Assembly: GCF_009711975.1 (NCBI RefSeq)
Contig: NZ_VIKW01000036.1
Span: forward strand, 1-41,657
DNA: 41,657 bases
Source: Anabaena sp. UHCC 0204
Lineage (GTDB): Bacteria > Cyanobacteriota > Cyanobacteriia > Cyanobacteriales > Nostocaceae
Direction of reading: 5' to 3'
The notes beneath the pieces are model-generated. The model was not told the DNA's origin, ran no database searches, and saw nothing but the letters and a program-made list of their open reading frames with translations. The translations under genes were made by a program, and so were the position numbers. Below, in pieces: positions 25,092 through 34,207 of this stretch. Every line of letters starts with the position of its first letter. Positions within the stretch are counted from its first letter, which is position 1.

Positions 25092-25660
25092 CAAATTCTT
25101 GATTTTCTTAGGACTTGACTTATGTCGTAGCGCCTAAAACTTTCAAACATTCTCTAATTTTGTGAATTCATAAACAAATTCAGTAAAGATATTTCTGAAT
25201 ATCCGGATAGGGGAAGATTAGATCCGGATAACTACAGCACATTGGGGGTAAATACTGTCATGATTGTTAATTGGCAGTAAAAATGCTACATATTTAATCT
25301 AAGTTTTTAGCGATCGCTTTTCCCGAAATACAGCAACTATAAAGCTGGTTGGGATATCAACTAAATGATACACACAGACTTTCCAGCCTGTTCCCTGTGA
25401 TAGAAGTACACCCACCCTTGGTATTGCTATATTGCCTAACCAAAGGACACATAATTAAATTTTACTAAAGCTTTGGTAATAACTTAGGAAAACCCCTAGA
25501 CTCATGAAAGCTATTGGCGTAATGTCTATCTAGACAATTAAATGATTATCAATTCTTAACAAAGTCATCAAAAATTCACAAACATAGTATAAAGAGTTGG
25601 CAACATTAAGTAAAAACAGTAAACAATAACCATAGCTGAACTTAAAAGTTTTTCTAAACT
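25092..25660. promoter_or_regulatory. Upstream region of glycogen phosphorylase
   Basis: This 570-bp stretch has no gene. It contains one HIP1 site (about 25310) and a TATAAA-like box near 25590. A long leader or distal promoter for glgP is possible. I see no riboswitch fold that I can name. Confidence 0.4.
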
Positions 25661-28225
25661 ATGCAGCCAATTCGCACTTTTAACGTATCTCCTTCACTAC
25701 CATCCAGGCTAGAACCTTTGCGGAAACTGGCATACAATCTTCACTTTGATTGGAATGTTGAGAGCAAAGACTTATTTCGGCGCTTAGATCCTGACTTGTG
25801 GGAATCAAGCCATCATAATCCAGTCTTAATGCTGGGAACAATCAGCCAAAAGCGGCTGCTAGAAGTTGTCGAAGATGAAGGCTTTTTAGCACAAGTAGAT
25901 CGAGCCGCGCGGCAATTAGAAGATTATTTGCAAGAGCGCACTTGGTATAAAAAACAAAGAAATCAACAAACCAAAGAATGTTACGCCTATTTTTCGGCTG
26001 AATTTGGGTTAGTAGATTGTTTACCTGTGTACTCAGGTGGTTTGGGCGTACTAGCAGGAGATCACCTCAAATCGGCTAGTGATTTGGGATTACCGCTGGT
26101 AGGCGTAGGGTTACTGTACCAACAAGGCTACTTTGCTCAGTATCTTAATGCTGATGGTTGGCAACAGGAACGCTATCCCATCAATGATTTCTATAATATG
26201 CCCTTGCATTTAGAACGGAATCCTGATGGTACAGAACTGCGAATTGCGGTAGATTATCCAGGACGCAAGGTATATGCACGAGTGTGGCGTGTCCAAGTAG
26301 GGACAGTACCCCTGTATATGCTTGATACCAATATCGAACCCAATAAGGCTTACGACCACGACATCACCGATCAATTGTATGGTGGTGATATAGATATGCG
26401 TATCCACCAGGAAATTATGCTGGGCATAGGTGGAGTGCAAATGCTGAAAGCCTTGGGTTATGAGGTGACAGCTTATCACATGAATGAAGGTCATGCGGCC
26501 TTCTCTGCTTTAGAACGGATTCGGATTCTGATTCAGGAAGAAGGACTGAGTTACAGACAAGCTAGACAGGTAGTATCCTCTAGCAATATCTTCACTACTC
26601 ACACTCCCGTACCCGCTGGTATTGACTTATTTGCCCCCGATAAGATTTTGTATTATCTGGGTTACTACGCAGATATCTTTGGTTTACCTAAAGAGCAATT
26701 TTTAGGTTTGGGAAGAGAAAATACTGGTGATTTGTCTAGCCCCTTCAGTATGGCAGTTTTAGCCCTGAAGATGGCGACATTCTCCAATGGTGTGGCACAA
26801 TTGCATGGTGTTGTCTCCCGGCAGATGTTCCAGGGTTTGTGGCAAAAAGTTCCTGTGGAAGAAGTGCCAATTACCGCTATTACTAACGGGGTTCATGCTC
26901 GCAGTTGTGTGAGTAAATCTACTCAGGAATTATACGATCGCTATCTTGGTCCAAACTGGTCATCAGCACCACCAGATAACCAATTGTGGGAACGAATGGA
27001 TGGGATTCCTGATGAGGAATTATGGCGCAACCATGAACGCTGCCGCTTGGATATGGTTTTGTATGTCCGAGAACATTTAGTGAAGCATTTACGCGATCGC
27101 GGTGCTTCGGCCTCGGAAATTGCCCAAGCCCAGGAAGTTCTTGATCCTAACGTTTTAACTATTGGTTTTGCCCGTCGCTTTGCCACATACAAACGCGCTA
27201 CCTTATGGATGCGTGATTTGGATAGAATCAAGCGGATTTTGCTAGGGAATAAAAACCGCAAGGTGCAGTTTGTCATTGCTGGGAAAGCCCACCCTAAAGA
27301 TATTCCGGGGAAAGAATTAATCCGGGATATTAATCACTTTATCCATGAACAACACTTAGAAAAACAAGTGGTGTTTGTTCCTAACTACGATATTCACATC
27401 GCTCGCTTGATGGTAGCAGGTTGTGATATCTGGTTAAATACCCCCCGTCGTCCCCGTGAAGCTTCTGGTACAAGTGGCATGAAAGCCGCAATGAATGGTT
27501 TACCAAACTTAAGTGTACTTGATGGCTGGTGGGATGAAGCTGATTATGTCCGCACTGGTTGGGCAATTGGCCATGGGGAAAATTACGAAGATCCCAATTA
27601 CCAAGATGAAGTAGAAGCTAATGCTCTTTATGAGTTACTAGAAAAGGAAGTTGTTCCCTTATTCTATGATCATCGTGATGGTGATGGCTTACCTCGTCCT
27701 TGGGTGGCAAAAATGAAGGATGCAATTCGCTTGAATTGTCCTTTCTTTAATACAGCCCGGATGGTGCGAGAATATGCAGTTAGGGCTTATTTCCCGGCGA
27801 GCGATCGCTATCATACCCTCACTGTTGATAATTATGCCCCAGCCAAGGAATTAGCCGCTTGGAAAGCGAAACTAGGGGAACATTGGTTTAACATCAAAAT
27901 CAAGGATGTTGACGTATCCGCAGCATCAGATATTGAAGTTAATCAAACTGTAGCGGTAAAAGCTAAGGTTGATTTAGCAACTTTGAAAAATGATGATGTT
28001 CAAGTAGAACTCTATCAAGGTTCTATTGATGCCAATGGTGATATTGTCAATGCTATCCCTGTCGTCATGGATTACCAAGGATCTGATCCAGAAGGTTTAA
28101 GTGTTTATACGGCAAATATCACTTACACTATTTCTGGTTTGCAAGGTATGTCTTTGCGTGTTTTACCTCGCAATCAATACCTCTCTAGTCCTTATGAACC
28201 CAGGTTAATCGCTTGGGCTGAATAA
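25661..28225 (+). CDS. glgP: Glycogen (alpha-glucan) phosphorylase
   Basis: The 854-residue enzyme would release glucose-1-phosphate from glycogen in the cytosol, the main route of dark glycogen use. It belongs to the shorter alpha-glucan phosphorylase branch: CYAYFSAEFGLVDCLPVYSGG and GVLAGDHLKSASDLGLPLVG near residue 110, YHMNEGHAAF, GVHARSC, and the pyridoxal-phosphate lysine K608 in EASGTSGMKAAMNG. A beta-rich tail of about 100 residues (VDVSAASDIEVNQTVAVKAK onward) is usual for this branch. Start ATG 25661 gives the standard MQPIRTFNVSPSLPSRLEPL. It is monocistronic here, ending just before a palindrome at 28236-28261. Confidence 0.94.
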   Translation: MQPIRTFNVSPSLPSRLEPLRKLAYNLHFDWNVESKDLFRRLDPDLWESSHHNPVLMLGTISQKRLLEVVEDEGFLAQVDRAARQLEDYLQERTWYKKQRNQQTKECYAYFSAEFGLVDCLPVYSGGLGVLAGDHLKSASDLGLPLVGVGLLYQQGYFAQYLNADGWQQERYPINDFYNMPLHLERNPDGTELRIAVDYPGRKVYARVWRVQVGTVPLYMLDTNIEPNKAYDHDITDQLYGGDIDMRIHQEIMLGIGGVQMLKALGYEVTAYHMNEGHAAFSALERIRILIQEEGLSYRQARQVVSSSNIFTTHTPVPAGIDLFAPDKILYYLGYYADIFGLPKEQFLGLGRENTGDLSSPFSMAVLALKMATFSNGVAQLHGVVSRQMFQGLWQKVPVEEVPITAITNGVHARSCVSKSTQELYDRYLGPNWSSAPPDNQLWERMDGIPDEELWRNHERCRLDMVLYVREHLVKHLRDRGASASEIAQAQEVLDPNVLTIGFARRFATYKRATLWMRDLDRIKRILLGNKNRKVQFVIAGKAHPKDIPGKELIRDINHFIHEQHLEKQVVFVPNYDIHIARLMVAGCDIWLNTPRRPREASGTSGMKAAMNGLPNLSVLDGWWDEADYVRTGWAIGHGENYEDPNYQDEVEANALYELLEKEVVPLFYDHRDGDGLPRPWVAKMKDAIRLNCPFFNTARMVREYAVRAYFPASDRYHTLTVDNYAPAKELAAWKAKLGEHWFNIKIKDVDVSAASDIEVNQTVAVKAKVDLATLKNDDVQVELYQGSIDANGDIVNAIPVVMDYQGSDPEGLSVYTANITYTISGLQGMSLRVLPRNQYLSSPYEPRLIAWAE

Positions 28226-28235
28226 TATCATTGCG

Positions 28236-28261
28236 TAGAGGCGTTCCATGGAACGTCTCTA
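28236..28261. terminator. 26-bp palindrome after glgP
   Basis: TAGAGGCGTTCCATGGAACG followed by TCTCTA forms a near-perfect dyad 10 bp past the glgP stop. A sister 26-bp palindrome with the same centre (TTCCATGGAA) lies at 29155-29180. It may act as a terminator, but there is no T-run; it is equally a small dispersed repeat. Confidence 0.5.
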
Positions 28262-28273
28262 TAAGGGAGTTAG

Positions 28274-28312
28274 GGAGCAGGGGAGCAGGGGAGCAGGGGA
28301 GCAGGGAGCAGG
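28274..28312 (+). repeat. Octamer tandem repeat GGAGCAGG
   Basis: Four exact GGAGCAGG units and a partial fifth, in the short gap between the convergent glgP and DUF429 genes. Confidence 0.85.
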
Positions 28313-28332
28313 AGGTAGGAGAAATAATTCTT

Positions 28333-28370
28333 ACCAATCACCAATCACCAATTACCAATCACCAATTACC
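28333..28370 (+). repeat. STRR heptamer array (ACCAATC/ACCAATT)
   Basis: Five heptamers plus a partial unit. It is the complement of the 7384-7421 heptamer family. It overlaps the 3' end and stop codon of the DUF429 gene, whose last residues (EVIGDW) come from it. Confidence 0.85.
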
Positions 28371-29098
28371 TCTGAAATTCGCTGTGGGATAACAATATAG
28401 CCAGTGGTATCATCACCTAATACTAGGTTGCGTTGTGTCCCCCAATACCACCAGTAAGCGGCTACATAAGCGCAAATGAGGCTATCGAGTTTATCTTCTG
28501 TTTCTTTGAGTTTTGCACCTGTATGGGGAAATTGACCACAGATAAACGCAGATAGATGTAGATGAGGAGAGATAGATGGTAAGACTTCTAGAATGTAATT
28601 ATATAGTTTAATCAATTCTAATTGGCGATCGCTCAGTCGTCCTTTTTTATATTTGAGAATTCGTTGTAAATTAAATAAATTAACTATGGCTGGGTGCGGG
28701 AAAACCTCGATTTGATATCTTCCCAGTTTTTGTGGTTCAATAGTGGGAGCATGGACAAAGCCGCGGGATTCTAATTCTAAACCAAAGTTAATTGTCCGTT
28801 CTGCAAAGGCTAAATTTTGGTTGGCTGGATAGCAACCAGCATGATATTTACCAAAATATTTATGACTAAGTTTATCAGGTAAACGACTTCCAGTCGCATT
28901 GGGTATCAGCGTTGGGGCATCAACAGCCACAATAGCAGATTCGTCTAATTTTACACTTTTATCAATCCAAGTCAGGATATCTGCAATAGAGTCTTGGCGA
29001 TCTAAATCCAATAATTGCAGTTTTCCATCTCTTAATTCTAAACAGCATAGTCCACTTGGTTGAGACTTCCAGCCCAAATCAATACCAATAAATTTCAT
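28352..29098 (-). CDS. DUF429 family protein (RNase H-like fold predicted)
   Basis: The 248-residue protein begins MKFIGIDLGWKSQPSGLCCL, the acidic first strand of an RNase H/actin-like fold, followed by IVAVDAPTLIPNATGSRLPD with a second conserved Asp, and a C-terminal segment with DKLDSLICAYVAAYWW, where acidic residues complete the expected metal site. DUF429 members are predicted nucleases with no agreed cellular role. It is convergent with glgP. Its final residues are encoded by a heptamer repeat array, so the C-terminus may differ from close relatives. ATG 29098 is the natural start because IGIDLGW must be near the N-terminus. Confidence 0.82.
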   Translation of the reverse strand: MKFIGIDLGWKSQPSGLCCLELRDGKLQLLDLDRQDSIADILTWIDKSVKLDESAIVAVDAPTLIPNATGSRLPDKLSHKYFGKYHAGCYPANQNLAFAERTINFGLELESRGFVHAPTIEPQKLGRYQIEVFPHPAIVNLFNLQRILKYKKGRLSDRQLELIKLYNYILEVLPSISPHLHLSAFICGQFPHTGAKLKETEDKLDSLICAYVAAYWWYWGTQRNLVLGDDTTGYIVIPQRISEVIGDW

Positions 29099-29154
29099 TT
29101 AGCACACAAAAACACCCAATTTCTAATTATAGTAGACATCTCCAGAAAAGAATC

Positions 29155-29180
29155 TAGAGACCTTCCATGGAAAGTCTCTA
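29155..29180. repeat. 26-bp palindrome upstream of the DUF429 gene
   Basis: TAGAGACCTTCCATGGAAAG followed by TCTCTA, a near-perfect dyad 57 bp upstream of ATG 29098. It is a sister of the 28236-28261 palindrome, so the pair flanks the DUF429 gene. Confidence 0.7.
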
Positions 29181-29238
29181 TCTTTTCACCTGTGCCGAGT
29201 TGTGTAAGTCCTTTAAATTAACAGCGATAGCGATATTG

Positions 29239-29350
29239 GGCGTTGCTGATTAAGAGTATGATTTTGTTTCACGCAGAGGCGCAGAGTCTACAGAGAGTAA
29301 GAGTTTGAAATCATTGATTTTTGAATTTCATACCCTAATTCAGCAACGCC
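29239..29350. mobile_element. MITE-like element (GGCGTTGCTGA termini)
   Basis: Ends GGCGTTGCTGATTAAGAGTA (29239 on) and its imperfect complement TACCCTAATTCAGCAACGCC (ending 29350) form inverted repeats of about 23 bp. Inside is TTTCACGCAGAGGCGCAGAG, another common cyanobacterial repeat, whose partner TTTGCGCCTTTGCCCC-like text lies at about 29380-29410. No ORF. It fills most of the gap before the radical SAM gene. Confidence 0.65.
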
Positions 29351-29444
29351 GAAATTGGAAAATTCCAAATTTTCAACTTTGCGCCTTTGCCCCTTTGTCT
29401 CTTTGCGCGAAATATAAATTATACCGCCATTAGGCAACACCAAA

Positions 29445-31022
29445 TCAATTCACAGTTTCTAACTCTAAACTAATGGCTTTTTGTTGCCGTTCCTGTTGCT
29501 GTAATTCTGCTAATTCCGATTCTATTTCTGCCTTCACCTCATGACGGAACTTGAAAAAATGTTCGCCTGTACCTAAAGCAATTAAATAATCATATAATAG
29601 ATGAGGTTTACGCCCTGCCATTGTTATTAATTGCTGCCAAAAAACAAACCGTGTAGAACGTAATACCCCTTGTCGCCAACAAATAGACATTAAAAATTGG
29701 AACTCTGGTTTAGTTAAAGTTCTTTCATATTTAGCCCGCCAACCTTCCATCATCATAAAATGTTTAAACGTCCGTTTCAGATATGGCATAGGTTCATATA
29801 AATTCCAAAAAGTTTCAATAAACTCCTCAGCAATTTGCGACATTGGTCGAGTCGGAACAAAATTCATCAAAGCTTTTTGAGAACCGACAAATTCACCTAA
29901 TCCATCCATTAACCGTCCTTCTTTTTGCAGACGAGTCCACATAGCCGTATTGGGTAAAGCTTGGAGTAAATTTAGATGAGCTTGGGGAATACAGGTTTCT
30001 TCTACAAACTCTTGAATTCGTTTACCTGCACCTGGTTTTTCCCCATCAAATCCCAAAATAAAACCAGACATAATTTGTAATCCGGCTTTAGTAATTTTAT
30101 TGCAAGATTCCACTAAGGAATTCCGAGTATTTTGTGGTTTATTAATGCCGATTAGACTATCTACATCAGGAGTTTCAATCCCCATAAATACTTGAACAAA
30201 ACCAGCTTTTACCATCAATTCTAATAATTCATCATCTTCCGCTAAATTCAAAGAAGCTTCTGTTAATAACGCAAAAGGATAATTACGTTTTTCCATCCAA
30301 GGAATTAATTCCCTTAAAAAGACTTTAGCATTACGTTTATTGCCAATAAAGTTATCATCAACTATGAATACATAACGCCACCAACCCATCTGATATAATA
30401 CATCTAATTCTGCAAGAATTTGTTCAGGTGTTTTCGTCCGGGGTTTGCGACCAAAAAGCGTAATAATATCGCAAAATTCACACTGGAATGGACAACCCCG
30501 TGAAAACTGCACAGTCATTGCTGTATAAGCATTTAAATCTAATAAATCAAATCGGGGTAAAGGAGTTGTGGTGACATCTGGTTTTTCTGTAGCGCGAAAA
30601 ATTCCCTTTTCTTCACCCTTTTCTAACGCCTCTAAAAACATGGGAATGGTGATTTCCCCTTCATCTAAAATTAAATAATCTGCTCCTGCTTCTAAAACAA
30701 ATTCTGGCACAGATGTGGCAAATGGTCCACCTACTGCGACCTTTTTACCTAACTTTTTACCTTTCCTAATTAATTCGCCAAAATCTTGTTTTTGAATAAT
30801 CATTGCAGAGATGATCACAATATCGCACCATTCCCAATCTGCATCTGTTTCTAGACTGATATTGCGATCGCTCAATCTGAATTCCCAATCACTGGGTAAT
30901 ATCGCTGCAACCGTAATTAAACCCAATGGCGGGTTTGTAGCCCGCAAATTAGCTAAATTAAGGGTTTCCTGGTAAGACCAGAAGGAATTAGGCATTATTG
31001 GCCAGATTAATAAGGCTTTCAT
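29445..31022 (-). CDS. B12-binding domain radical SAM protein
   Basis: The 525-residue protein has an N-terminal cobalamin-binding-like Rossmann domain (residues 1-140, including KKVAVGGPFATSVPEFVLEAG and DEGE). A radical SAM domain follows with CxxxCxxC at C177-C181-C184 (RGCPFQCEFC), a GGE-like region and MSGFILGFDGEKPG. The C-terminal helical part resembles DUF4070. Similar proteins modify lipids, hopanoids or natural products, but no partner gene here gives the substrate. It is widespread as a stand-alone gene in cyanobacteria. I use ATG 31022; the in-frame TTG one codon earlier (31025) is unlikely. Confidence 0.85.
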   Translation of the reverse strand: MKALLIWPIMPNSFWSYQETLNLANLRATNPPLGLITVAAILPSDWEFRLSDRNISLETDADWEWCDIVIISAMIIQKQDFGELIRKGKKLGKKVAVGGPFATSVPEFVLEAGADYLILDEGEITIPMFLEALEKGEEKGIFRATEKPDVTTTPLPRFDLLDLNAYTAMTVQFSRGCPFQCEFCDIITLFGRKPRTKTPEQILAELDVLYQMGWWRYVFIVDDNFIGNKRNAKVFLRELIPWMEKRNYPFALLTEASLNLAEDDELLELMVKAGFVQVFMGIETPDVDSLIGINKPQNTRNSLVESCNKITKAGLQIMSGFILGFDGEKPGAGKRIQEFVEETCIPQAHLNLLQALPNTAMWTRLQKEGRLMDGLGEFVGSQKALMNFVPTRPMSQIAEEFIETFWNLYEPMPYLKRTFKHFMMMEGWRAKYERTLTKPEFQFLMSICWRQGVLRSTRFVFWQQLITMAGRKPHLLYDYLIALGTGEHFFKFRHEVKAEIESELAELQQQERQQKAISLELETVN

Positions 31023-31222
31023 CAATCATCTGCCTCTATATTTATTTAAGTTCAAAACCCATTTAGTCTTGAACTATAAAAGCTGGGTTAGTTAGTTTTT
31101 ATCTCTCTAAAGGTACAGATTCTTTTAGTTTGATTCTTTAGAAAAGAAATCCGTGAAGTAGGGATCAGAAACAGAGTAGTAAACAAAATTTATCTGCGAC
31201 TGAAACATGAAACAAAATATAT

Positions 31223-31234
31223 GGTAAATTTACC
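31223..31234. promoter_or_regulatory. Palindromic operator in the higBA promoter
   Basis: GGTAAATTTACC is a perfect 12-bp dyad. It covers the expected -35 position for a TATAAT at 31245-31250, which lies 18 bp before the toxin ATG. HigA-type antitoxins usually bind such dyads to repress their own operon; that role is inferred. Confidence 0.6.
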
Positions 31235-31244
31235 TGAAAATAGC

Positions 31245-31250
31245 TATAAT
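31245..31250 (+). promoter_or_regulatory. Putative -10 box of higBA
   Basis: TATAAT lies 10 bp downstream of the GGTAAATTTACC dyad. It predicts a transcription start about 31257 and a leader of roughly 10 nt before ATG 31268. Confidence 0.5.
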
Positions 31251-31267
31251 GTTGTTGTGTTAACTGA

Positions 31268-31576
31268 ATGCGTGTTATTAGCAAAAAAATACTTAGAGAC
31301 TTTTGGGGAAAGCACTCCCAAGCGGAATCAGGACTTTTACTATGGTATCAGCGCATATCTGATTCTCAATTAGAAACTTTTAATGATGTTAGACAAATTT
31401 TTCCATCAGCAGACTTAGTGGGTAACTTGACTATTTTTAATATCAAAGGTAATCATTATAGGCTGATAACCTATATAGATTACGAATATCAACTTTTATT
31501 TATCCGTGCTGTACTCACTCATTCTGAATACGATAAGGAGAATTGGAAAAATGACAACTGGTTTAAAAACTCCTAG
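31268..31576 (+). CDS. higB: HigB-family toxin (RelE-like mRNA interferase)
   Basis: The 102-residue protein has the HigB_toxin layout: N-terminal helix MRVISKKILRDFWGKHSQAE, LLLWYQRI, a beta sheet with IFNIKGNHYRLITYIDYEYQ and LLFIRAVLTHSEYDKENW. Members cut mRNA at the ribosome and are held inactive by the antitoxin encoded immediately downstream. The reading frame overlaps higA by 26 bp, and toxin-first order is characteristic of higBA. The conserved basic and aromatic residues (R44-type Tyr/Arg and the terminal HxEYDK) appear intact, so the toxin looks functional. Confidence 0.9.
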   Translation: MRVISKKILRDFWGKHSQAESGLLLWYQRISDSQLETFNDVRQIFPSADLVGNLTIFNIKGNHYRLITYIDYEYQLLFIRAVLTHSEYDKENWKNDNWFKNS

Positions 31577-31958
31577 TAACTACTATATCAAGCTAATTAC
31601 CACATTTCCGCCACGGCCAATTACCAATGAAGATGAATTAATTGCTACGCAAAATCAAATTAATTCTATTTTGGATCAAAGAAATATTACACAAGATGAT
31701 CGAGACTATCTTCAGGTTCTTGGTACTCTTGTTTATGATTATGAACAACAACATGAAATAATACCTCCTCTAAAAGGTATTGCACTCCTTCAAGCTTTAC
31801 TAGAAGAATCTAATCTGCAACCCAAAGATTTAGTTGCTGTCTTAGAAAGTGAGTTCATAGTTTTAGATATTCTTGATGGTAAATGCCAATTAACAGAAAA
31901 ACAAACTCAAGAATTAGCAGTTTTTTTCAAAATAAATCCTACTTATTTAGCTGAATAA
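31551..31958 (+). CDS. higA: HigA-type antitoxin
   Basis: I start this 135-residue protein at ATG 31551, preceded by AAGGAG within the toxin gene's 3' end; the frame opens 15 codons earlier with an unlikely leader. The N-terminal half is acidic (ITNEDELIATQNQINSIL), matching the toxin-binding region, and the C-terminal half is a helix-turn-helix (GIALLQALLEESNLQPKDLVAVL through QTQELAVFFKINPTYLAE). It should neutralise HigB and bind the GGTAAATTTACC dyad upstream of the operon. The 26-bp overlap with higB implies translational coupling. Confidence 0.88.
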   Translation: MTTGLKTPSNYYIKLITTFPPRPITNEDELIATQNQINSILDQRNITQDDRDYLQVLGTLVYDYEQQHEIIPPLKGIALLQALLEESNLQPKDLVAVLESEFIVLDILDGKCQLTEKQTQELAVFFKINPTYLAE

Positions 31959-32135
31959 TGGCTTGACTAGGTAATGTTTAAAATTATTAATTGTTAATAA
32001 ACTTATGGCAAAAATCGGAAAAAGACAAAAGATACTTTTCATTAATCCCATCACTAATCCCCAATGACTACTAAAATGAGTGTTGTAACCGCCCCATTTA
32101 CAAAGCGGGGAAGAGGAGATAAATAACGGATAATT

Positions 32136-33143
32136 ATGGGTAAGCAGCGCGTTTTGTCGGGAGTTCAACCAACTGGTAACTTACACTTAGGAAACTATTT
32201 AGGTGCGATTCGCAACTGGGTAGAAATTCAAGACCAATATGAAAATTTCTTTTGTGTGGTAGATTTACACGCCATCACTGTACCACATAACCCCGCCACT
32301 TTAGCGGCTGATACTTACAACATTGCGGCTTTATATTTAGCTTGTGGCATTGATTTACAGCATTCTAGTATTTTTGTCCAGTCTCATGTTTCCGCACACA
32401 GTGAACTTACCTGGTTGCTAAATTGCATTACTCCCCTGAACTGGTTGCAAGATATGATCCAGTTTAAAGAAAAAGCCGTTAAACAAGGGGAAAATGTCGG
32501 TGTTGGTTTGTTAGATTATCCCGTACTCATGGCGGCGGATATTCTGCTTTATCAAGCTGATAAAGTGCCTGTAGGTGAAGATCAAAAGCAACATTTAGAA
32601 CTAACGCGGGATATCGTCAATCGCTTTAATCATCAATTTGCGAAAAAAGCGCCTGTATTAAAATTACCAGATCCTTTAATTAGAAAAGAAGGTGCAAGGG
32701 TGATGAGTTTGACAGATGGAACTCGGAAAATGTCAAAATCTGATCCTTCAGAATTAAGTCGGATTAATGTTTTAGATTCACCAGAGGAGATTACGAAGAA
32801 GATTAAACGCTGTAAAACTGACTTGGTGAGGGGTTTAACCTTTGATGATGTAGATCGTCCAGAATGCCATAACCTGTTAACTTTGTATATGCTGCTGTCG
32901 GGAAAAACTAAGGAAGATGTAGCAGCAGAATGTGCAGATATGGGTTGGGGACAATTTAAACCTTTGTTGACAGAAACGGCGATTCATGCTTTAAAGCCAA
33001 TTCAAGACAAATATCAGGAGGTAATGGCCGATAAAGGTTATTTAGACTCTGTGTTGCGGGATGGTGGAGAGAAAGCCAGAGCGATCGCTAATCAGACTCT
33101 AGCAGATGTGAAAGCTGCTTTGGGTTTCTCTGTCCCTCTCTAA
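32136..33143 (+). CDS. trpS: Tryptophanyl-tRNA synthetase
   Basis: The 335-residue class I synthetase charges tRNA-Trp. The signature GNLHLGNY (HIGH-equivalent) is at residues 14-21 and KMSKS at 198-202. The family text RVLSGVQPTGNLHLGNYLGA, LNCITPLNWLQDM and PVGEDQKQHLELTRDI is intact, and length is normal. Start ATG 32136 is four codons before RVLSGVQPTG. It precedes the folate gene by 59 bp on the same strand. Confidence 0.96.
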   Translation: MGKQRVLSGVQPTGNLHLGNYLGAIRNWVEIQDQYENFFCVVDLHAITVPHNPATLAADTYNIAALYLACGIDLQHSSIFVQSHVSAHSELTWLLNCITPLNWLQDMIQFKEKAVKQGENVGVGLLDYPVLMAADILLYQADKVPVGEDQKQHLELTRDIVNRFNHQFAKKAPVLKLPDPLIRKEGARVMSLTDGTRKMSKSDPSELSRINVLDSPEEITKKIKRCKTDLVRGLTFDDVDRPECHNLLTLYMLLSGKTKEDVAAECADMGWGQFKPLLTETAIHALKPIQDKYQEVMADKGYLDSVLRDGGEKARAIANQTLADVKAALGFSVPL

Positions 33144-33202
33144 GGTTTAAGCTTTTAGGTGTAATTTGTTTTACCCTTTAAGAAAACCGAAGTGATAACA
33201 TT

Positions 33203-34117
33203 ATGCCGGATACCCATAGCTCCAGTGCTTTTAATAACTTCCGTAAAGCCGCCCTTGCTGGTGACTTTTTAATTACCGCCGAAGTTGCACCTCCCAAGGG
33301 AGGAGATCCCACCCATACCATCGAAATGGCAGCGACTCTTAAGGGAAGGGTTCATGCTGTCAATATTACTGATGGTAGCCGTGCCGTAATGCGGATGTCT
33401 TCGTTGGTAGCCTCGGTGATTTTATTGCAGAATGGTATTGAGCCGATTTGTCAGTTTGCTTGCCGCGATCGTAATAGAATCGGAATACAAGCAGATTTAA
33501 TGGGCGCTCATGCTTTGGGTATCCGCAACATTTTAGCTTTAACTGGCGACCCTGTAAAAGCAGGTGATCATCCTGATGCAAAACCTGTTTTTGATTTGGA
33601 AGCTGTGCGGTTATTGCAGTTAATTAGAAACATGAATCAGGGTGTTGATTTTAATGAGAAACCCCTCACTGATGGAGCATTAGATTTATTTGCAGGTGCA
33701 GCAGTAGATCCCCAATCTAAAAGTTGGTCAGGTTTGCAAAGTCGTTTTGAAAAGAAAATAGCAGCCGGGGCGCAATTTTTTCAAAGTCAATTAATTACTG
33801 ATTTTGAAATATTAGAAAAGTTCATGGATAAAATTGCTTGTGGTTACAACAAACCAATTTTAGCGGGAATTTTTCTCTTGAAATCGGCAAAAAATGCCCA
33901 GTTTATTAATAAGGCTGTTCCCGGTGTGAATATTCCTGAACACATTATTGAGAGATTAGCAAAAGCGAAACATCCTCTAGAAGAAGGAATCAAAATTGCA
34001 GCAGAACAAGTGCAAATTGCGCGGGAATTGTGTCAAGGTGTGCATTTGATGGCGGTGAAGCGGGAAGATTTGATTGCACCAATTTTGGATTTAGCGGGGG
34101 TGGAGAAAGTTAGTTAG
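33203..34117 (+). CDS. Methylenetetrahydrofolate reductase family protein
   Basis: The 304-residue TIM-barrel flavoprotein would reduce 5,10-methylene-THF to 5-methyl-THF for methionine synthesis. Family features are ITAEVAPPKGGDPTHTIEMA at the N-terminus, VNITDGSRAVMRMSS, ICQFACRDRNRIGIQADLMG, the conserved NILALTGDP loop, and AAGAQFFQSQLITD. It resembles the MetF-like proteins common in cyanobacteria rather than enterobacterial MetF over its full length. It may be co-transcribed with trpS. Confidence 0.88.
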   Translation: MPDTHSSSAFNNFRKAALAGDFLITAEVAPPKGGDPTHTIEMAATLKGRVHAVNITDGSRAVMRMSSLVASVILLQNGIEPICQFACRDRNRIGIQADLMGAHALGIRNILALTGDPVKAGDHPDAKPVFDLEAVRLLQLIRNMNQGVDFNEKPLTDGALDLFAGAAVDPQSKSWSGLQSRFEKKIAAGAQFFQSQLITDFEILEKFMDKIACGYNKPILAGIFLLKSAKNAQFINKAVPGVNIPEHIIERLAKAKHPLEEGIKIAAEQVQIARELCQGVHLMAVKREDLIAPILDLAGVEKVS

Positions 34118-34207
34118 GAGGAAATGCGATCGTATTAACTTATGTGCGATCGCTTTACCTCCTAATTTTGCTAAACTAGAATAAACCTCACACCAGCAGG
34201 AGGATAT

